From assembly GCA_016716525.1 (NCBI GenBank), contig JADJWE010000001.1:1426001-1490000 (forward strand): DNA of 64,000 nt, read 5' to 3'. The position numbers and the translations under genes are program-made. Origin of the DNA: Candidatus Flexicrinis affinis (GTDB lineage Bacteria; Chloroflexota; Anaerolineae; Aggregatilineales; Phototrophicaceae). Positions 22,429 to 31,239 of this stretch are shown here, in pieces. The first letter of the stretch is position 1. The number at the start of each line of letters is the position of its first letter. Under the pieces are notes generated by a model, which saw only the letters and a list, made by a program, of their open reading frames with translations, had not been told where the DNA came from and ran no database searches.

Positions 22429-24660
22429 TCAACCTTTGGTCATGTAGATGTCGATTTCCAGCGGGTTCGCGGTCGTCTCGTCTACGACTATACCGTCGGC
22501 GGTAATTGGTAGATAACCGTCCGTGGTGATAATGATGCTGTACGGCACGTCGTAGCGGAGCAGGTCGGAGAACTGATAGCGTCCGTCACGATCCGTAGTG
22601 GCGATCGTGAAGACCTGATCGGCCAGTGCGAGATAATCTTCGACCGAAAATTGTTCGCTGAGAACCACGATCGTCACATTCTCGACACCGAGACGTGAAT
22701 CGGCATCGATCACTCGACCACGCAGCAGCACGCCGGCGCCCTGTGCGAAAATGTCGATTGGGAGCTGACCAATGCCGACTTCTGCTTCGACGCGCTGGAG
22801 GAGAATGCCGTTCATCTGCAGGTCGAGGCGATAGCGTCCGTCAGGCAAAGCAGTGTTGGCCGTGAGTTCGATCCAGTAGCCGGCGCCGTCTTCAGGCAAG
22901 GTCCACGGGGCGATTCTGTCGAACAGAACGCGGTCGTCCACGCTGATTGTCACCTGCCAGAGCGTACCGACTGCGATCGATTCCCAGTCGAAGACTGCGA
23001 ACAAGCGCTGAATCGTGTTTGTGACCGAGGTTGCCGGTCGCGCACCGATGGCGTCGGCGGGTGTGTCGGCTACCGCAAAGCGCTGACGACTGAACACGCG
23101 CGGGCGCAGTTCTTCCTGTATTCCAGCGACGGTGAAGTCTGCCAAGGCACTCAGCGTCCCTTGGATGTACAGCTCGAGTCGATAGCGTCCCGGCAGCAGC
23201 CCGCCGGGCACGGTGAATGATGTCGACTGCGAGCCGTTGGCTTGGCCGGTGTTCCATTGGCCTCCCACGCGAGGCTCGAGTTCCTGCCCGCCGAAGTACC
23301 AGACCCCAGCCCATTCAAGACCGTCCACCATATTGTCATACGTGAACTGCGCAGTCACGGTCGATCCACGGCCAAGGATGTAGCCATTGCCAAAGGCCTG
23401 ATTCTCACCGGTAGAGACGAGAAATGCGATGCTGCGAAATGTGGGCCTCGGTTGGGCACCGCCGCCAATACGTATCGTCTTTGGATCACCCGATACCTGC
23501 CCATCAACCAAGAGCGTAAATGTATACTCGCCGTTGGGCAGCGCCTGACCGGTAAGCCCGATATACCACAGGCCGGCTTCGCCGCCGCTCCAACGCACCG
23601 GCGGAAGGCTAAACACCGTGCTCGTCACGCCGTCGACGGCGACGCGCAGTTCGTACACGGTGGTGGGCCGCATTCCGCGGTAGTCGAAAAACAAGTACAG
23701 ACTAGTCGCGCCGGCAGGCATGTCAGCCAACACCGTCGTCGGCATCCCGTTGGTAACCGAAGGGGCGAAGAACAAGTTCGAAATCTGCGGGACCGGTGAA
23801 CTCACAAGAGAAGTCTCGGTAGTGGTGCGGATCGCAATCCCGAGCTGCGCGCTTTGGAGAAGCGGAAGCGCGAAAGCGACAGGACGGATGGTGTTGATCG
23901 AACCTCCCAACGGCACACACGCGTCCTGCAGCGTAATCAAACCGTCCTGATTGGTATCCTGAATCTGGATACAGCTTGTCGAGTCGGCGGTACGGACCAG
24001 CGGGGCAATGGTTGGAATTCCGACGAGCAAACCGCTGCGGTTGTACGCGCCGCCACCCGACATTGGGCCGCTGATGGTCACATCGCCTTGAACGGCGCGT
24101 ACCTTGAGCCAGGACTTTTCAGCGCGAGGCTCCGCAGCAAATCCCTGCACGCTGGCCTGCACTACGGTAGTAGGGTCGTCACCTATCCCAGGAAATCCGA
24201 CCACGTACACGGTCTCATCGAGTATGACATCGCTAGGTCGCGCTACCTCCGTATAAGGAAGGCTCAGCGAAGAACTGTCGATTGGCTGTCCATTCAATTC
24301 CGCGACGATCTGAAGTAACGCGATGTCGAGACCGTTGTCGGCCTGAATCACCTGTGCCCGGAAAGTCGGAACCGGCGGTTCGCCGTCACGCACGCTGATG
24401 GCGACGATCAAGAGATTGCCGTCGCAACTCTCGTTATGGACCGTGCCGTGCGCATTCGTCAAGATCAGACCGGTCGGTGTGACCAGACTGCCTGAGCTGA
24501 CACATGTGATTTGTGTTCCTCCGCCAGCCGTACGGGCCTGCATGATCTGAACGGTCGCGCGTTGCACACGGGCAAGGTCGAACGATACTGCTGGGACCTG
24601 TGCAGTGACCTCAATGGCGAGAGTAATCACGAAAACGAGTACGGCTGCGAATCGAAACAT
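22429..24660 (-). CDS. Secreted trypsin-fold serine protease with Ig-like and carboxypeptidase-regulatory-like domains
   Basis: 743 residues. A signal peptide of about 20 residues (VLVFVITLAIEVTAQ) is followed by a chymotrypsin/HtrA-like domain with a plausible full triad: H71 (LTNAHGTV), D112 (GLDIALLQI) and S201 (GPMSGGGAYN). After about residue 290 come three repeating beta-sandwich-like modules of about 110 residues, each with a PNGEYTF- or PGRYRLELY-type strand. The last 80 residues resemble a carboxypeptidase-regulatory-like domain (GRVIDADSRLGVENVTI...DRDGRYQF). There is no PDZ domain, so it is not standard HtrA. It probably acts outside the membrane. It follows a gene for a membrane-anchored protein by 5 bases. 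Confidence 0.82.
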   Translation of the reverse strand: MFRFAAVLVFVITLAIEVTAQVPAVSFDLARVQRATVQIMQARTAGGGTQITCVSSGSLVTPTGLILTNAHGTVHNESCDGNLLIVAISVRDGEPPVPTFRAQVIQADNGLDIALLQIVAELNGQPIDSSSLSLPYTEVARPSDVILDETVYVVGFPGIGDDPTTVVQASVQGFAAEPRAEKSWLKVRAVQGDVTISGPMSGGGAYNRSGLLVGIPTIAPLVRTADSTSCIQIQDTNQDGLITLQDACVPLGGSINTIRPVAFALPLLQSAQLGIAIRTTTETSLVSSPVPQISNLFFAPSVTNGMPTTVLADMPAGATSLYLFFDYRGMRPTTVYELRVAVDGVTSTVFSLPPVRWSGGEAGLWYIGLTGQALPNGEYTFTLLVDGQVSGDPKTIRIGGGAQPRPTFRSIAFLVSTGENQAFGNGYILGRGSTVTAQFTYDNMVDGLEWAGVWYFGGQELEPRVGGQWNTGQANGSQSTSFTVPGGLLPGRYRLELYIQGTLSALADFTVAGIQEELRPRVFSRQRFAVADTPADAIGARPATSVTNTIQRLFAVFDWESIAVGTLWQVTISVDDRVLFDRIAPWTLPEDGAGYWIELTANTALPDGRYRLDLQMNGILLQRVEAEVGIGQLPIDIFAQGAGVLLRGRVIDADSRLGVENVTIVVLSEQFSVEDYLALADQVFTIATTDRDGRYQFSDLLRYDVPYSIIITTDGYLPITADGIVVDETTANPLEIDIYMTKG

Positions 24661-24665
24661 TGGGG

Positions 24666-25256
24666 CTAGAATTCCAACGTATCCAGAAATCGTTCGAAGA
24701 CTGCCAATTCGCGTTCATAGACGCGGGCATCCGCTTGAAACGTCACGAGGATGACCTGATTTCGCCGTTCAATCGCAACGTCGCGTCCTACGACGACGGT
24801 TGGAACCGAGACGAGGAAAGGGTCGTTCAAGGCGCTGACGAACGTATACTCGTTAACGATGACCTCGTCTTGCGAACGGAGCAGGGAAGGGAACGTGGTC
24901 AGGCTGCGATAGTAGGGCAGGGACTCCCGCCGCTTAAACGTCAAGTCGTCGATGATGTTGCGTGCGCTCATACGGGTTCCAAAGGGCAGCACGGATATTT
25001 CGATGACGGTCTTGAACTCGCGTTGGCTGACGTCCGTAGCGCGCATTACGCTGCCGCTGGTGTCGAGCAGCCAGTTTGCTGGATAGTAGGCGACAATACC
25101 AACCTCGGCATTGCTGAACCGCGTCGTAGCGAACAGAGAGGAATCGCGCAGGCCAAGCGCAACGATGAGCGCGAGCACCATGTAGATTACGGTGAAGTAG
25201 TGGGCGAAGCGAACACGCCGCGATGTCGTATCGATGTCGTCGAAATAGGCCGCCAC
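24666..25256 (-). CDS. Membrane-anchored exported protein, PsbP/DUF1795-like
   Basis: 196 residues from a GTG at 25256 with GGAG 6 bases upstream, lying in the end of the previous gene. One membrane span (about 20-37, FTVIYMVLALIVALGL) anchors an exported domain. The domain starts VGIVAYYPANWLLD and continues as a beta-rich fold, with FRTLVTF-type strands near the end. The 'YP..W' start and overall order resemble PsbP/DUF1795 proteins, but I see no diagnostic motif, so this is a loose call. It sits between a PrsW-like membrane protein and a secreted protease, and may work with them at the cell surface. Confidence 0.55.
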   Translation of the reverse strand: MAAYFDDIDTTSRRVRFAHYFTVIYMVLALIVALGLRDSSLFATTRFSNAEVGIVAYYPANWLLDTSGSVMRATDVSQREFKTVIEISVLPFGTRMSARNIIDDLTFKRRESLPYYRSLTTFPSLLRSQDEVIVNEYTFVSALNDPFLVSVPTVVVGRDVAIERRNQVILVTFQADARVYERELAVFERFLDTLEF

Positions 25257-25259
25257 GAG

Positions 25260-26216
25260 CTACTCCGGTGTTCCGAGCCGTCGTTCGGCCGACTGACGCT
25301 CGGAGAATCGGTAAAGAAAGTGCATGACGAAGATCAACCCGGTCAAGAAGGCCCCGACGAATAGGATGGCGAACAAATAGCGCGGCAGCGATGTGCCGCC
25401 GGCCGAAAACGACGCATTAAGGAATCCCCCGAAGAGGGGGATCGACACGCCAACTACGGCCGCTCCAACAGCGAGAATGATCGGCTGGGCCAGCGCCGAC
25501 ACGCTGTCAATTGTAACGGCAGCAATGCCATAGCCGACGACGACCAAACCCATCGTTAGCGTCGTGACCCCGGCGGCCGTATGCAGCGCGACGACATACG
25601 CAAGCGGATTGCCCGTAACAGCAAATTCGATGTTTGGTATGAGTGTGTATCCAAGCGCGGCGACGGCAGCATAGGCGACAAAATCGTAGCGTGACCGTAC
25701 GTTGTTAGGCCACACAATCGCGCGAATGACGAGATAGCAGATTCCTACCTCAACGAGTCCCGTCGTTAACGAGTATCCTGCAATGCGCGTCAGCGCCGAC
25801 GACAGCGGCAGCCACTCTTGGACGCGAAGTACATCGTTGATCAGAGGCCTTCCGACTGCCTGACTCAACAGCCCGGACATGAGGAAGATCAGAATCAAGC
25901 CGGACCGGGGTTGAGGTGCGCGTTGTTCCGGCACGTACGACCAGATCAACCACAACACGACTGGAAGCACTGCCAGAGCGACATTGATGGGCAGGGATAG
26001 CGAGTCTGGAGGTGCAAAACCCAGAAACACCTGAACGGCGAACGTGCCTACGACAACCGCAAACATCCCGTACTGCTCGAAGATCAGGCTTCGCCAAACG
26101 GGCCGGAACGGACTGCGCTCTTCCTCTTCACGAGGCGGGGTGAGAAGCCCTGAACGAAATGCAGACAATCGGCCTCCGATGGCTCCGCGCGGCATGGTAG
26201 AATCTAGCCGCTCCAT
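25260..26216 (-). CDS. Polytopic membrane protein resembling PrsW-family proteases (degenerate)
   Basis: 318 residues with a soluble N-terminus of about 45 and eight or so membrane spans. The segment RYDFVAYAAVAALGYTLIPN matches the PrsW pattern D-x-x-x-Y-x-x-x-x-x-LGF-x-x-x-EN, but Glu is replaced by Pro. The expected EExxK motif appears only as LVEVGICYLV. A later ALHTAAGV corresponds to the PrsW His segment. PrsW proteases release anti-sigma factors, and this one may have lost activity. It begins an envelope operon. Its ATG is only 29 bases from the divergent binding-protein gene, so the promoters must overlap the coding sequences. Confidence 0.5.
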   Translation of the reverse strand: MERLDSTMPRGAIGGRLSAFRSGLLTPPREEEERSPFRPVWRSLIFEQYGMFAVVVGTFAVQVFLGFAPPDSLSLPINVALAVLPVVLWLIWSYVPEQRAPQPRSGLILIFLMSGLLSQAVGRPLINDVLRVQEWLPLSSALTRIAGYSLTTGLVEVGICYLVIRAIVWPNNVRSRYDFVAYAAVAALGYTLIPNIEFAVTGNPLAYVVALHTAAGVTTLTMGLVVVGYGIAAVTIDSVSALAQPIILAVGAAVVGVSIPLFGGFLNASFSAGGTSLPRYLFAILFVGAFLTGLIFVMHFLYRFSERQSAERRLGTPE

Positions 26217-26245
26217 TTTAGTGTAACGGCCTAGATACTGGAACC

Positions 26246-27865
26246 ATGTCTCTACGCGTACCGTGGAAACGCCCCGTTCTCTTCTGGTTGGCGCTCGTAG
26301 TGGCCTGTGGAATTGTCACTGCGTGCGCGTCCAATCCATCGACCGCCGTGTCGCGCAATCGAATCGTCTACGGCTTGACACTCTCGCCAAGCGGGTTCGA
26401 CCCGCATGTGAACCAATCATCCGAGATCGGCATCGTGCTCCGGCAGGTCTACGACACGCTCGTTTATCGCGATCCGGACACCGGGCAGTTTGTGCCGGGG
26501 CTCGCTGAATCGTGGATGGTGTCGCCTGATCAAACCACGTATACATTCACGTTGAAGCAGGGCGTCACGTTTCACGACGGGACACCGTTTAACGCCGCGG
26601 CTGTCGGTACGACATTATCCCGTATCACAGCACCGGAAACGCGGTCTCAGGCAGCACTCGGGCTGCTCGGGCCTTACGCCGGGTACGAAATCTCCGACGA
26701 TTACACGATCTCGATCATCTTGGCTCAGCCATTTAGTCCGCTGCTCGATGGACTGAGTCAGTTCTATCTCGGTATCGCCAGTCCCACGGCCTTGAGCACC
26801 TATCCGAGCGAACGGTACCAGTTCAATCAAGTGGGGACGGGGCCCTATACGTTCGTCGAGTACATCCCCGATGAGCGAATCGTCCTGCGCCGAAACCCGA
26901 ACTATGCGTGGGGTCCGCCGTTCTATCAAGCGCCGAGCGCGAACCCGATTGAGGAAATCGAGTTTCGTTTCTTCGTCGATCCGTCCACACGCCTCACTGC
27001 GCTGGAACAGGGGGACGCGCAAGTCGTCGGCGAACTCCCGCCTAGCGACGCGCGTGTCGTTGTCGGAAGCAGCGTGATTGACCTCCAGACCGTACGCATT
27101 CCCGGCCAACCTGACCAATTCTTGTTTAACGTCCGGCAGTTTCCTACGGATAATCCGACATTTCGGCAAGCCCTATTGATCGGCCTTAATCGACAGACGA
27201 TCGTCGACAATATCTATCAGGGCTTTTCGCCGGCAGCGCAGGGTCCGCTAACACCCGGAGTCCAGTTTTATCTCGACGTCTCGGTCGAACAATACGAGTT
27301 CGACGTACAGCAGCCGCGTGCGCTGATTTCCACATTGGGCTTTGTGGATGCCGACGCGAACGGCTATTGGGACGACGCCGGCGGCGATCTGACAGTGCGT
27401 GTGCTGGTACCGCCATGGGGAGAATACCGGCAGATCGTGCAGGTCATTCAGGATCAGTGGCGTACGATCGGTGTGCGTGTTGAGCCGGTGGCGGTACCGG
27501 ACTTTCCGTCGCTCGTCAGTGCCGTGGACAATGGCGAATACAACCTAGTGTCGCTCACATCGTACGGGGTCGATCCCGCCTTTTTGCGGACATACTTCAC
27601 CACCGACGCGGCACGAAATTGGACGGGCTTTGCGAGTCCAGAATTCGACAACCTGATGCGTGAAGCCGTGCAGCAGCTTGACCCGGGTCTGCGCGCCGAA
27701 CGATACGGCGCTATCCAGCAAGCGATCATGGATCAGGCGCTCATCGTGCCCATCCGGCACAAGGTGAATTTGAACGGCGTGTCGAGCCGCGTGCGAGGTC
27801 TGCGCTTCGACGTCTACGGCTGGTATCCGATTATCTACAATGCGAGTTACGACCCTAGCGGCTAG
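26246..27865 (+). CDS. Peptide/nickel-type ABC transporter substrate-binding lipoprotein (SBP family 5)
   Basis: 539 residues. The signal peptide ends in the lipobox VTAC near residue 27, so it is a lipoprotein. The mature protein has the family 5 order: RIVYGLTLSPSGFDPHVN, LVYRDPDTGQFVPGLAESW, TFTLKQGVTFHDGTPF, QVGTGPYTFVEY and the LRRNPNYAWG segment. Such proteins bind di- or oligopeptides, nickel or related ligands. It heads a three-gene unit with two permeases; the ATPase genes are not in the window and presumably lie elsewhere. The permease start overlaps its end by 26 bases. Confidence 0.92.
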   Translation: MSLRVPWKRPVLFWLALVVACGIVTACASNPSTAVSRNRIVYGLTLSPSGFDPHVNQSSEIGIVLRQVYDTLVYRDPDTGQFVPGLAESWMVSPDQTTYTFTLKQGVTFHDGTPFNAAAVGTTLSRITAPETRSQAALGLLGPYAGYEISDDYTISIILAQPFSPLLDGLSQFYLGIASPTALSTYPSERYQFNQVGTGPYTFVEYIPDERIVLRRNPNYAWGPPFYQAPSANPIEEIEFRFFVDPSTRLTALEQGDAQVVGELPPSDARVVVGSSVIDLQTVRIPGQPDQFLFNVRQFPTDNPTFRQALLIGLNRQTIVDNIYQGFSPAAQGPLTPGVQFYLDVSVEQYEFDVQQPRALISTLGFVDADANGYWDDAGGDLTVRVLVPPWGEYRQIVQVIQDQWRTIGVRVEPVAVPDFPSLVSAVDNGEYNLVSLTSYGVDPAFLRTYFTTDAARNWTGFASPEFDNLMREAVQQLDPGLRAERYGAIQQAIMDQALIVPIRHKVNLNGVSSRVRGLRFDVYGWYPIIYNASYDPSG

Positions 27866-28736
27866 AGTAGCATACGCGCTGGTAACAATCGCTGTCGCGG
27901 TGACCATAGCGTTCGTGGGCGTGCGTTTGCTGCCTGGCAGTGCTCTACGCGCGCAGCAAGTCGAGTCCGGGTCGAACGATGCGTTCCCGTCGGCTGACGG
28001 CACCGACGCAAGTCTCAGCGATCCGGTCGCGGTTCAGTACGCTGCGTATGTCGGTCAGCTCGTGCGTGGCGACCTCGGGGTATCGTTGTACGGCGGTCGT
28101 CCTGTGTCGGAACTGATCGGTGAGCGGCTTCCGAGCACCGTGGTACTCGCCTCGACCAGCCTGCTCTTTACGACTGCGTTCGTCGTGATCGCAGCGGGCA
28201 CCAGTGCGAACCCTCGACTTCGGCGCATCGTCAGCTCGCTGTGTATCGTGGGCTCGGCAGCGCCGACGTTCATTACTGGCACACTGGCAATCGCGGTACT
28301 CGGAATTCCCAGTCCCTCGTCGCTTGAGAACGTCGTGGCAGCGGCGGTGGTGCTCTCGTTCTACGTAGCGTCGACGATAGCGATACCGCTTATCGCCAAT
28401 ATCGCCGATCTCGAGAAGCGCAGTTTTGTCACAACGGCGCGCGGCAAGGGGTTGCGGCCGCGCCGGGTCTTTTGGATTCACGTCATGCCTAATGCGATGC
28501 GGCCCCTGCTGGGATTGATTGCCGTGCAGTTCGGTTTCCTGCTCAGCGGCACAGTCGTGACGGAAGCTCTGTTCACGAGGGGCGGAGTTGGCCGGCTTAT
28601 GCTCGACAGTGTAATGCGACGGGACTATCCCGTCGTGCAGGGACTGGTGTTGTACGCCGCCAGCCTCTATGTTATCGGACAGACGATTGCCCGCATGGTG
28701 GCCGGCAGGGATGAGCCGGGGCGTCTCGATGCGTAA
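27840..28736 (+). CDS. DppB/OppB-type ABC transporter permease
   Basis: 298 residues from an ATG at 27840, 26 bases inside the binding-protein gene. The N-terminal span (YALVTIAVAVTIAFVGVRLL) is followed by a long extracellular part with GDLGVSLYGGRPVSELIGERLP, which is typical of DppB. The EAA-like loop reads VTTARGKGLRPRRVFWIHV, followed by MPNAMRPLLGLIAVQFGFLLSGTVV and FTRGGVGRLM. It would form half of the pore of a peptide-type importer. The next permease overlaps its stop. Confidence 0.9.
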   Translation: MRVTTLAARVAYALVTIAVAVTIAFVGVRLLPGSALRAQQVESGSNDAFPSADGTDASLSDPVAVQYAAYVGQLVRGDLGVSLYGGRPVSELIGERLPSTVVLASTSLLFTTAFVVIAAGTSANPRLRRIVSSLCIVGSAAPTFITGTLAIAVLGIPSPSSLENVVAAAVVLSFYVASTIAIPLIANIADLEKRSFVTTARGKGLRPRRVFWIHVMPNAMRPLLGLIAVQFGFLLSGTVVTEALFTRGGVGRLMLDSVMRRDYPVVQGLVLYAASLYVIGQTIARMVAGRDEPGRLDA

Positions 28737-29511
28737 TCGCGCTGCCGCGTTGACTTTGATCTGTGCTTTGGCTGTTTTGATCGCGCTGCCCATGTTGCAC
28801 AACGCCGATCCGTATGCAACCTTCGTCTTCGACCCGCGCTTGCCACCGAGTGCCGATCATCTGCTGGGCACGGACGCGCTTGGCCGGGACGTTCTTGTTC
28901 GGCTTGTAGCGGGTGCGCTGCCGACGTTGGCCGGGAGCGGCGTTGCTCTGGCTGTCGCACTTGTGGGTGCCGCCCTGCTTGGCGGGATTGCTGCATTTGG
29001 GGCGATGCCCTTCGTGCGGCGTGTGGGCGACCTAGTGATCGAAAGCCTGCTTTCGATGCCGTCAATTGTGGCCGCAATGGTGATCTTGACAGCGCTTGAC
29101 CGTACGGGGATTTCAGTTGCGGTCGCCGCGGGGCTGAGCCATATCCCGTTGGCTGCAGTCGTGTTTCGGGATCAGATTCAATCGACGTCCGGGCAGCTTC
29201 ACGTTACTGCCGCTCGTTCACTCGGCGCGCGTCGCTGGCGCATTCTCGTCGTACACATCTTGCCCGTGTCGAAACCCGTGCTGCTGGCCTATTCCGTCAC
29301 GGCTTTTGCGTCTTGTCTGCTGATGATCACCACCCTGTCGTTTCTTGGCTTTGCCGGGGATGTTGCTTCGCCGGAGTGGGGGAGCATGATCGCCGACGGG
29401 CGTGCAGATGTCCGAAGTGCGCCGTGGGTCGTCGCCGCGCCGGCCATCGGAATTATCCTTGCAGCGGCCGGGCTTTCGGTCGCAGCTAGGCGCCTGAGTC
29501 GGCAACGATAA
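28729..29511 (+). CDS. DppC/OppC-type ABC transporter permease
   Basis: 260 residues if the ATG at 28729 is used (MRNRAAALTLICALAV), which overlaps the stop of the previous gene by 8 bases. An ATG at 28711 would add six residues. Typical DppC features: one N-terminal span, HLLGTDALGRDVLVRLVAGA, the EAA loop ARSLGARRWRILVVHILP, and SFLGFAGDVASPEWGSMI near the end. It pairs with the DppB-type permease. The last 26 bases overlap, tail to tail, with the isopentenyl phosphate kinase gene on the other strand. Confidence 0.9.
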   Translation: MRNRAAALTLICALAVLIALPMLHNADPYATFVFDPRLPPSADHLLGTDALGRDVLVRLVAGALPTLAGSGVALAVALVGAALLGGIAAFGAMPFVRRVGDLVIESLLSMPSIVAAMVILTALDRTGISVAVAAGLSHIPLAAVVFRDQIQSTSGQLHVTAARSLGARRWRILVVHILPVSKPVLLAYSVTAFASCLLMITTLSFLGFAGDVASPEWGSMIADGRADVRSAPWVVAAPAIGIILAAAGLSVAARRLSRQR

Positions 29512-30280
29512 CCGTGCCGCCGTCGTAGTTCCCGACCAGCGCGCGAAATATGGCGTCAGTCTCCAACCCGTTGACAATCTGAATTCGCAGAGACGGATAC
29601 TGCGTGACAAGCCGAAGCATGTCGGTCACCTTGGTCAGCATTCCGCCCGTTACGTCGGTCCCGGTGCTTCCGCCTAAAAGATGCGCAACGCCGCCCGCGA
29701 TACCCGGGGTGATTCGCTTGATGACCTGCCCGACGTCGTCAAGCACGCCCGGCACTTCCCCAGCGAGTATGATCGACGTCACGGCAAGCCGGTCGGCCAA
29801 GTACGTGAACAACGACTCGGTCGAGACGATTGTCCCGCCGCGCACCTCGTCAAACGCCACATCGCCATGGACGACCGGAATCAGACCGTGGTCGAGGGCG
29901 TGTGAAATTACCGCAATGTCCATTTGCACGGGCACGCCGTCGTGCGCAATGATCGACGCGGAGGGCTGCATCCGCATGGCCGACAAGCCCGCATTCCATA
30001 ATTCCGCCGTGACAAGCTCGTTGAGCTCAGACGCAACGCGGGCGACTTCTGCGAAACCACGCCACTCCTCGTCAGAATGCACGCCGCTGATCGTGCCATA
30101 CTTACTGGCAGGTACGTGCCCGAACGACCCGCTGCCGTGGCCGATGACAAGCCGTGTCGCGAAACTGTCGTTGGCCCGTTTGACCTCATGTGCGATTCGC
30201 CGCATCACATCCTGACGGTACGCTTTTTCGCCACGCTTATCAGTGATCAGCGAACCGCCGAGCTTGAGCAAAGTTGTCAT
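29486..30280 (-). CDS. Isopentenyl phosphate kinase
   Basis: 264 residues from an ATG at 30280 (MTTLLKLGGSLITDK). It has the amino acid kinase fold with the isopentenyl phosphate kinase hallmarks: GGSLITDK, the GHGSGSFGH loop carrying the catalytic His, PVVHGDVAFD, LAGEVPGVLDD and TDVTGGM. The enzyme phosphorylates isopentenyl phosphate to isopentenyl diphosphate. It is the last step of the alternative mevalonate route found in archaea and in Roseiflexus (Dellas et al. 2013). The start overlaps the mevalonate kinase stop as ATGA, so the two are coupled, and the decarboxylase gene lies 2 kb away. The 3' end overlaps the dppC-type gene. Confidence 0.93.
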   Translation of the reverse strand: MTTLLKLGGSLITDKRGEKAYRQDVMRRIAHEVKRANDSFATRLVIGHGSGSFGHVPASKYGTISGVHSDEEWRGFAEVARVASELNELVTAELWNAGLSAMRMQPSASIIAHDGVPVQMDIAVISHALDHGLIPVVHGDVAFDEVRGGTIVSTESLFTYLADRLAVTSIILAGEVPGVLDDVGQVIKRITPGIAGGVAHLLGGSTGTDVTGGMLTKVTDMLRLVTQYPSLRIQIVNGLETDAIFRALVGNYDGGTVIVADSGA

Positions 30281-31239
30281 CGTGGCGCGACCTCCGTACC
30301 TGTGCGCAGCACGGTCACAAACGCGTGCGCCGCACCTGCGGCACGAAGAGCAGCCTCGACTGCAGGGGCGGTGTCTGAGGCGACGAGCGCGATCATGTTT
30401 CCGCCGCGCCCTCCTCCCGAGAGTTTCGCACCGATCGCCCCCGCGTCGATCGCGGCCTGTACAAGGCGATCCAGTTCCGGCGATGACACGGTAAGCTGCT
30501 GGAGCAAGGAGTGATTCTGGTTCATGCAATTGCCCACATCCCGACTATCGCCGACCGCTAGCGCATCCCGCGTGCGCGTTGCGAGTTCGCCGATTGCGGA
30601 AACGGCGGCTGTTGTTGCTGCCGGCTGAGTCACCATGAGCGCGCGAACGTCCGCGACGGACTCGCGCGTAGGCGCACGAATGCCTGTATCGGCTACGACG
30701 AACGTGTACTCTCCCCGCACGTGAAGGCGTTGGATCGGATGACCTCTTACGAAGTAGACGGGCTGTTCGTACACGACGACCGTATTATCGATACCGCTCG
30801 GCGTCCCGTGATAGAGACGCTCGACCTCGAAGACGACGTCATTGAGCACCGCCGGATCGATGTCGATGCCAGCCGCTAGGGCGACGGAACGCCCGAGCGC
30901 AGTTGACAGCGCCGCTCCACTTCCGAGGCCACTTGCTGCAGGTATATCGGACTCGATGGTGTAGTGGCGAATAGGGATAGGGATTCCGAGAGCTTCCGCC
31001 GTCAGGCTGATGGCCGAGTACACCGGGTCGGCATGCATCGCAACGTCGGCAATCTGATATGACCGGTCCCATATCGCAGAGGTAACGCGGAGTTGATCCG
31101 CAACATCGACGGTTACCCGCGTCCGCAGTGCCGACACGGGAAACGCAATCGCTGGCTGACCGTACACGACGGCATGCTCACCCAACAAGATCACCTTGCC
31201 GGGAGCGCTGGCGTTAGGGGACTTATCGCGGGACGACAT
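30277..31239 (-). CDS. mvk: Mevalonate kinase
   Basis: 320 residues from an ATG at 31239 (MSSRDKSPNASAPGKVILLG). It is a GHMP kinase with all three motifs: PGKVILLGEHAVVYGQPA, PAASGLGSGAALSTALG and AKLSGGGRGGNMIAL. GTPSGIDN near residue 170 carries the catalytic Asp found in mevalonate kinases. It makes 5-phosphomevalonate from mevalonate. It overlaps the UbiA-type gene before it by 17 bases and the isopentenyl phosphate kinase after it by 4, so the three form a tight operon. Confidence 0.95.
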   Translation of the reverse strand: MSSRDKSPNASAPGKVILLGEHAVVYGQPAIAFPVSALRTRVTVDVADQLRVTSAIWDRSYQIADVAMHADPVYSAISLTAEALGIPIPIRHYTIESDIPAASGLGSGAALSTALGRSVALAAGIDIDPAVLNDVVFEVERLYHGTPSGIDNTVVVYEQPVYFVRGHPIQRLHVRGEYTFVVADTGIRAPTRESVADVRALMVTQPAATTAAVSAIGELATRTRDALAVGDSRDVGNCMNQNHSLLQQLTVSSPELDRLVQAAIDAGAIGAKLSGGGRGGNMIALVASDTAPAVEAALRAAGAAHAFVTVLRTGTEVAPR

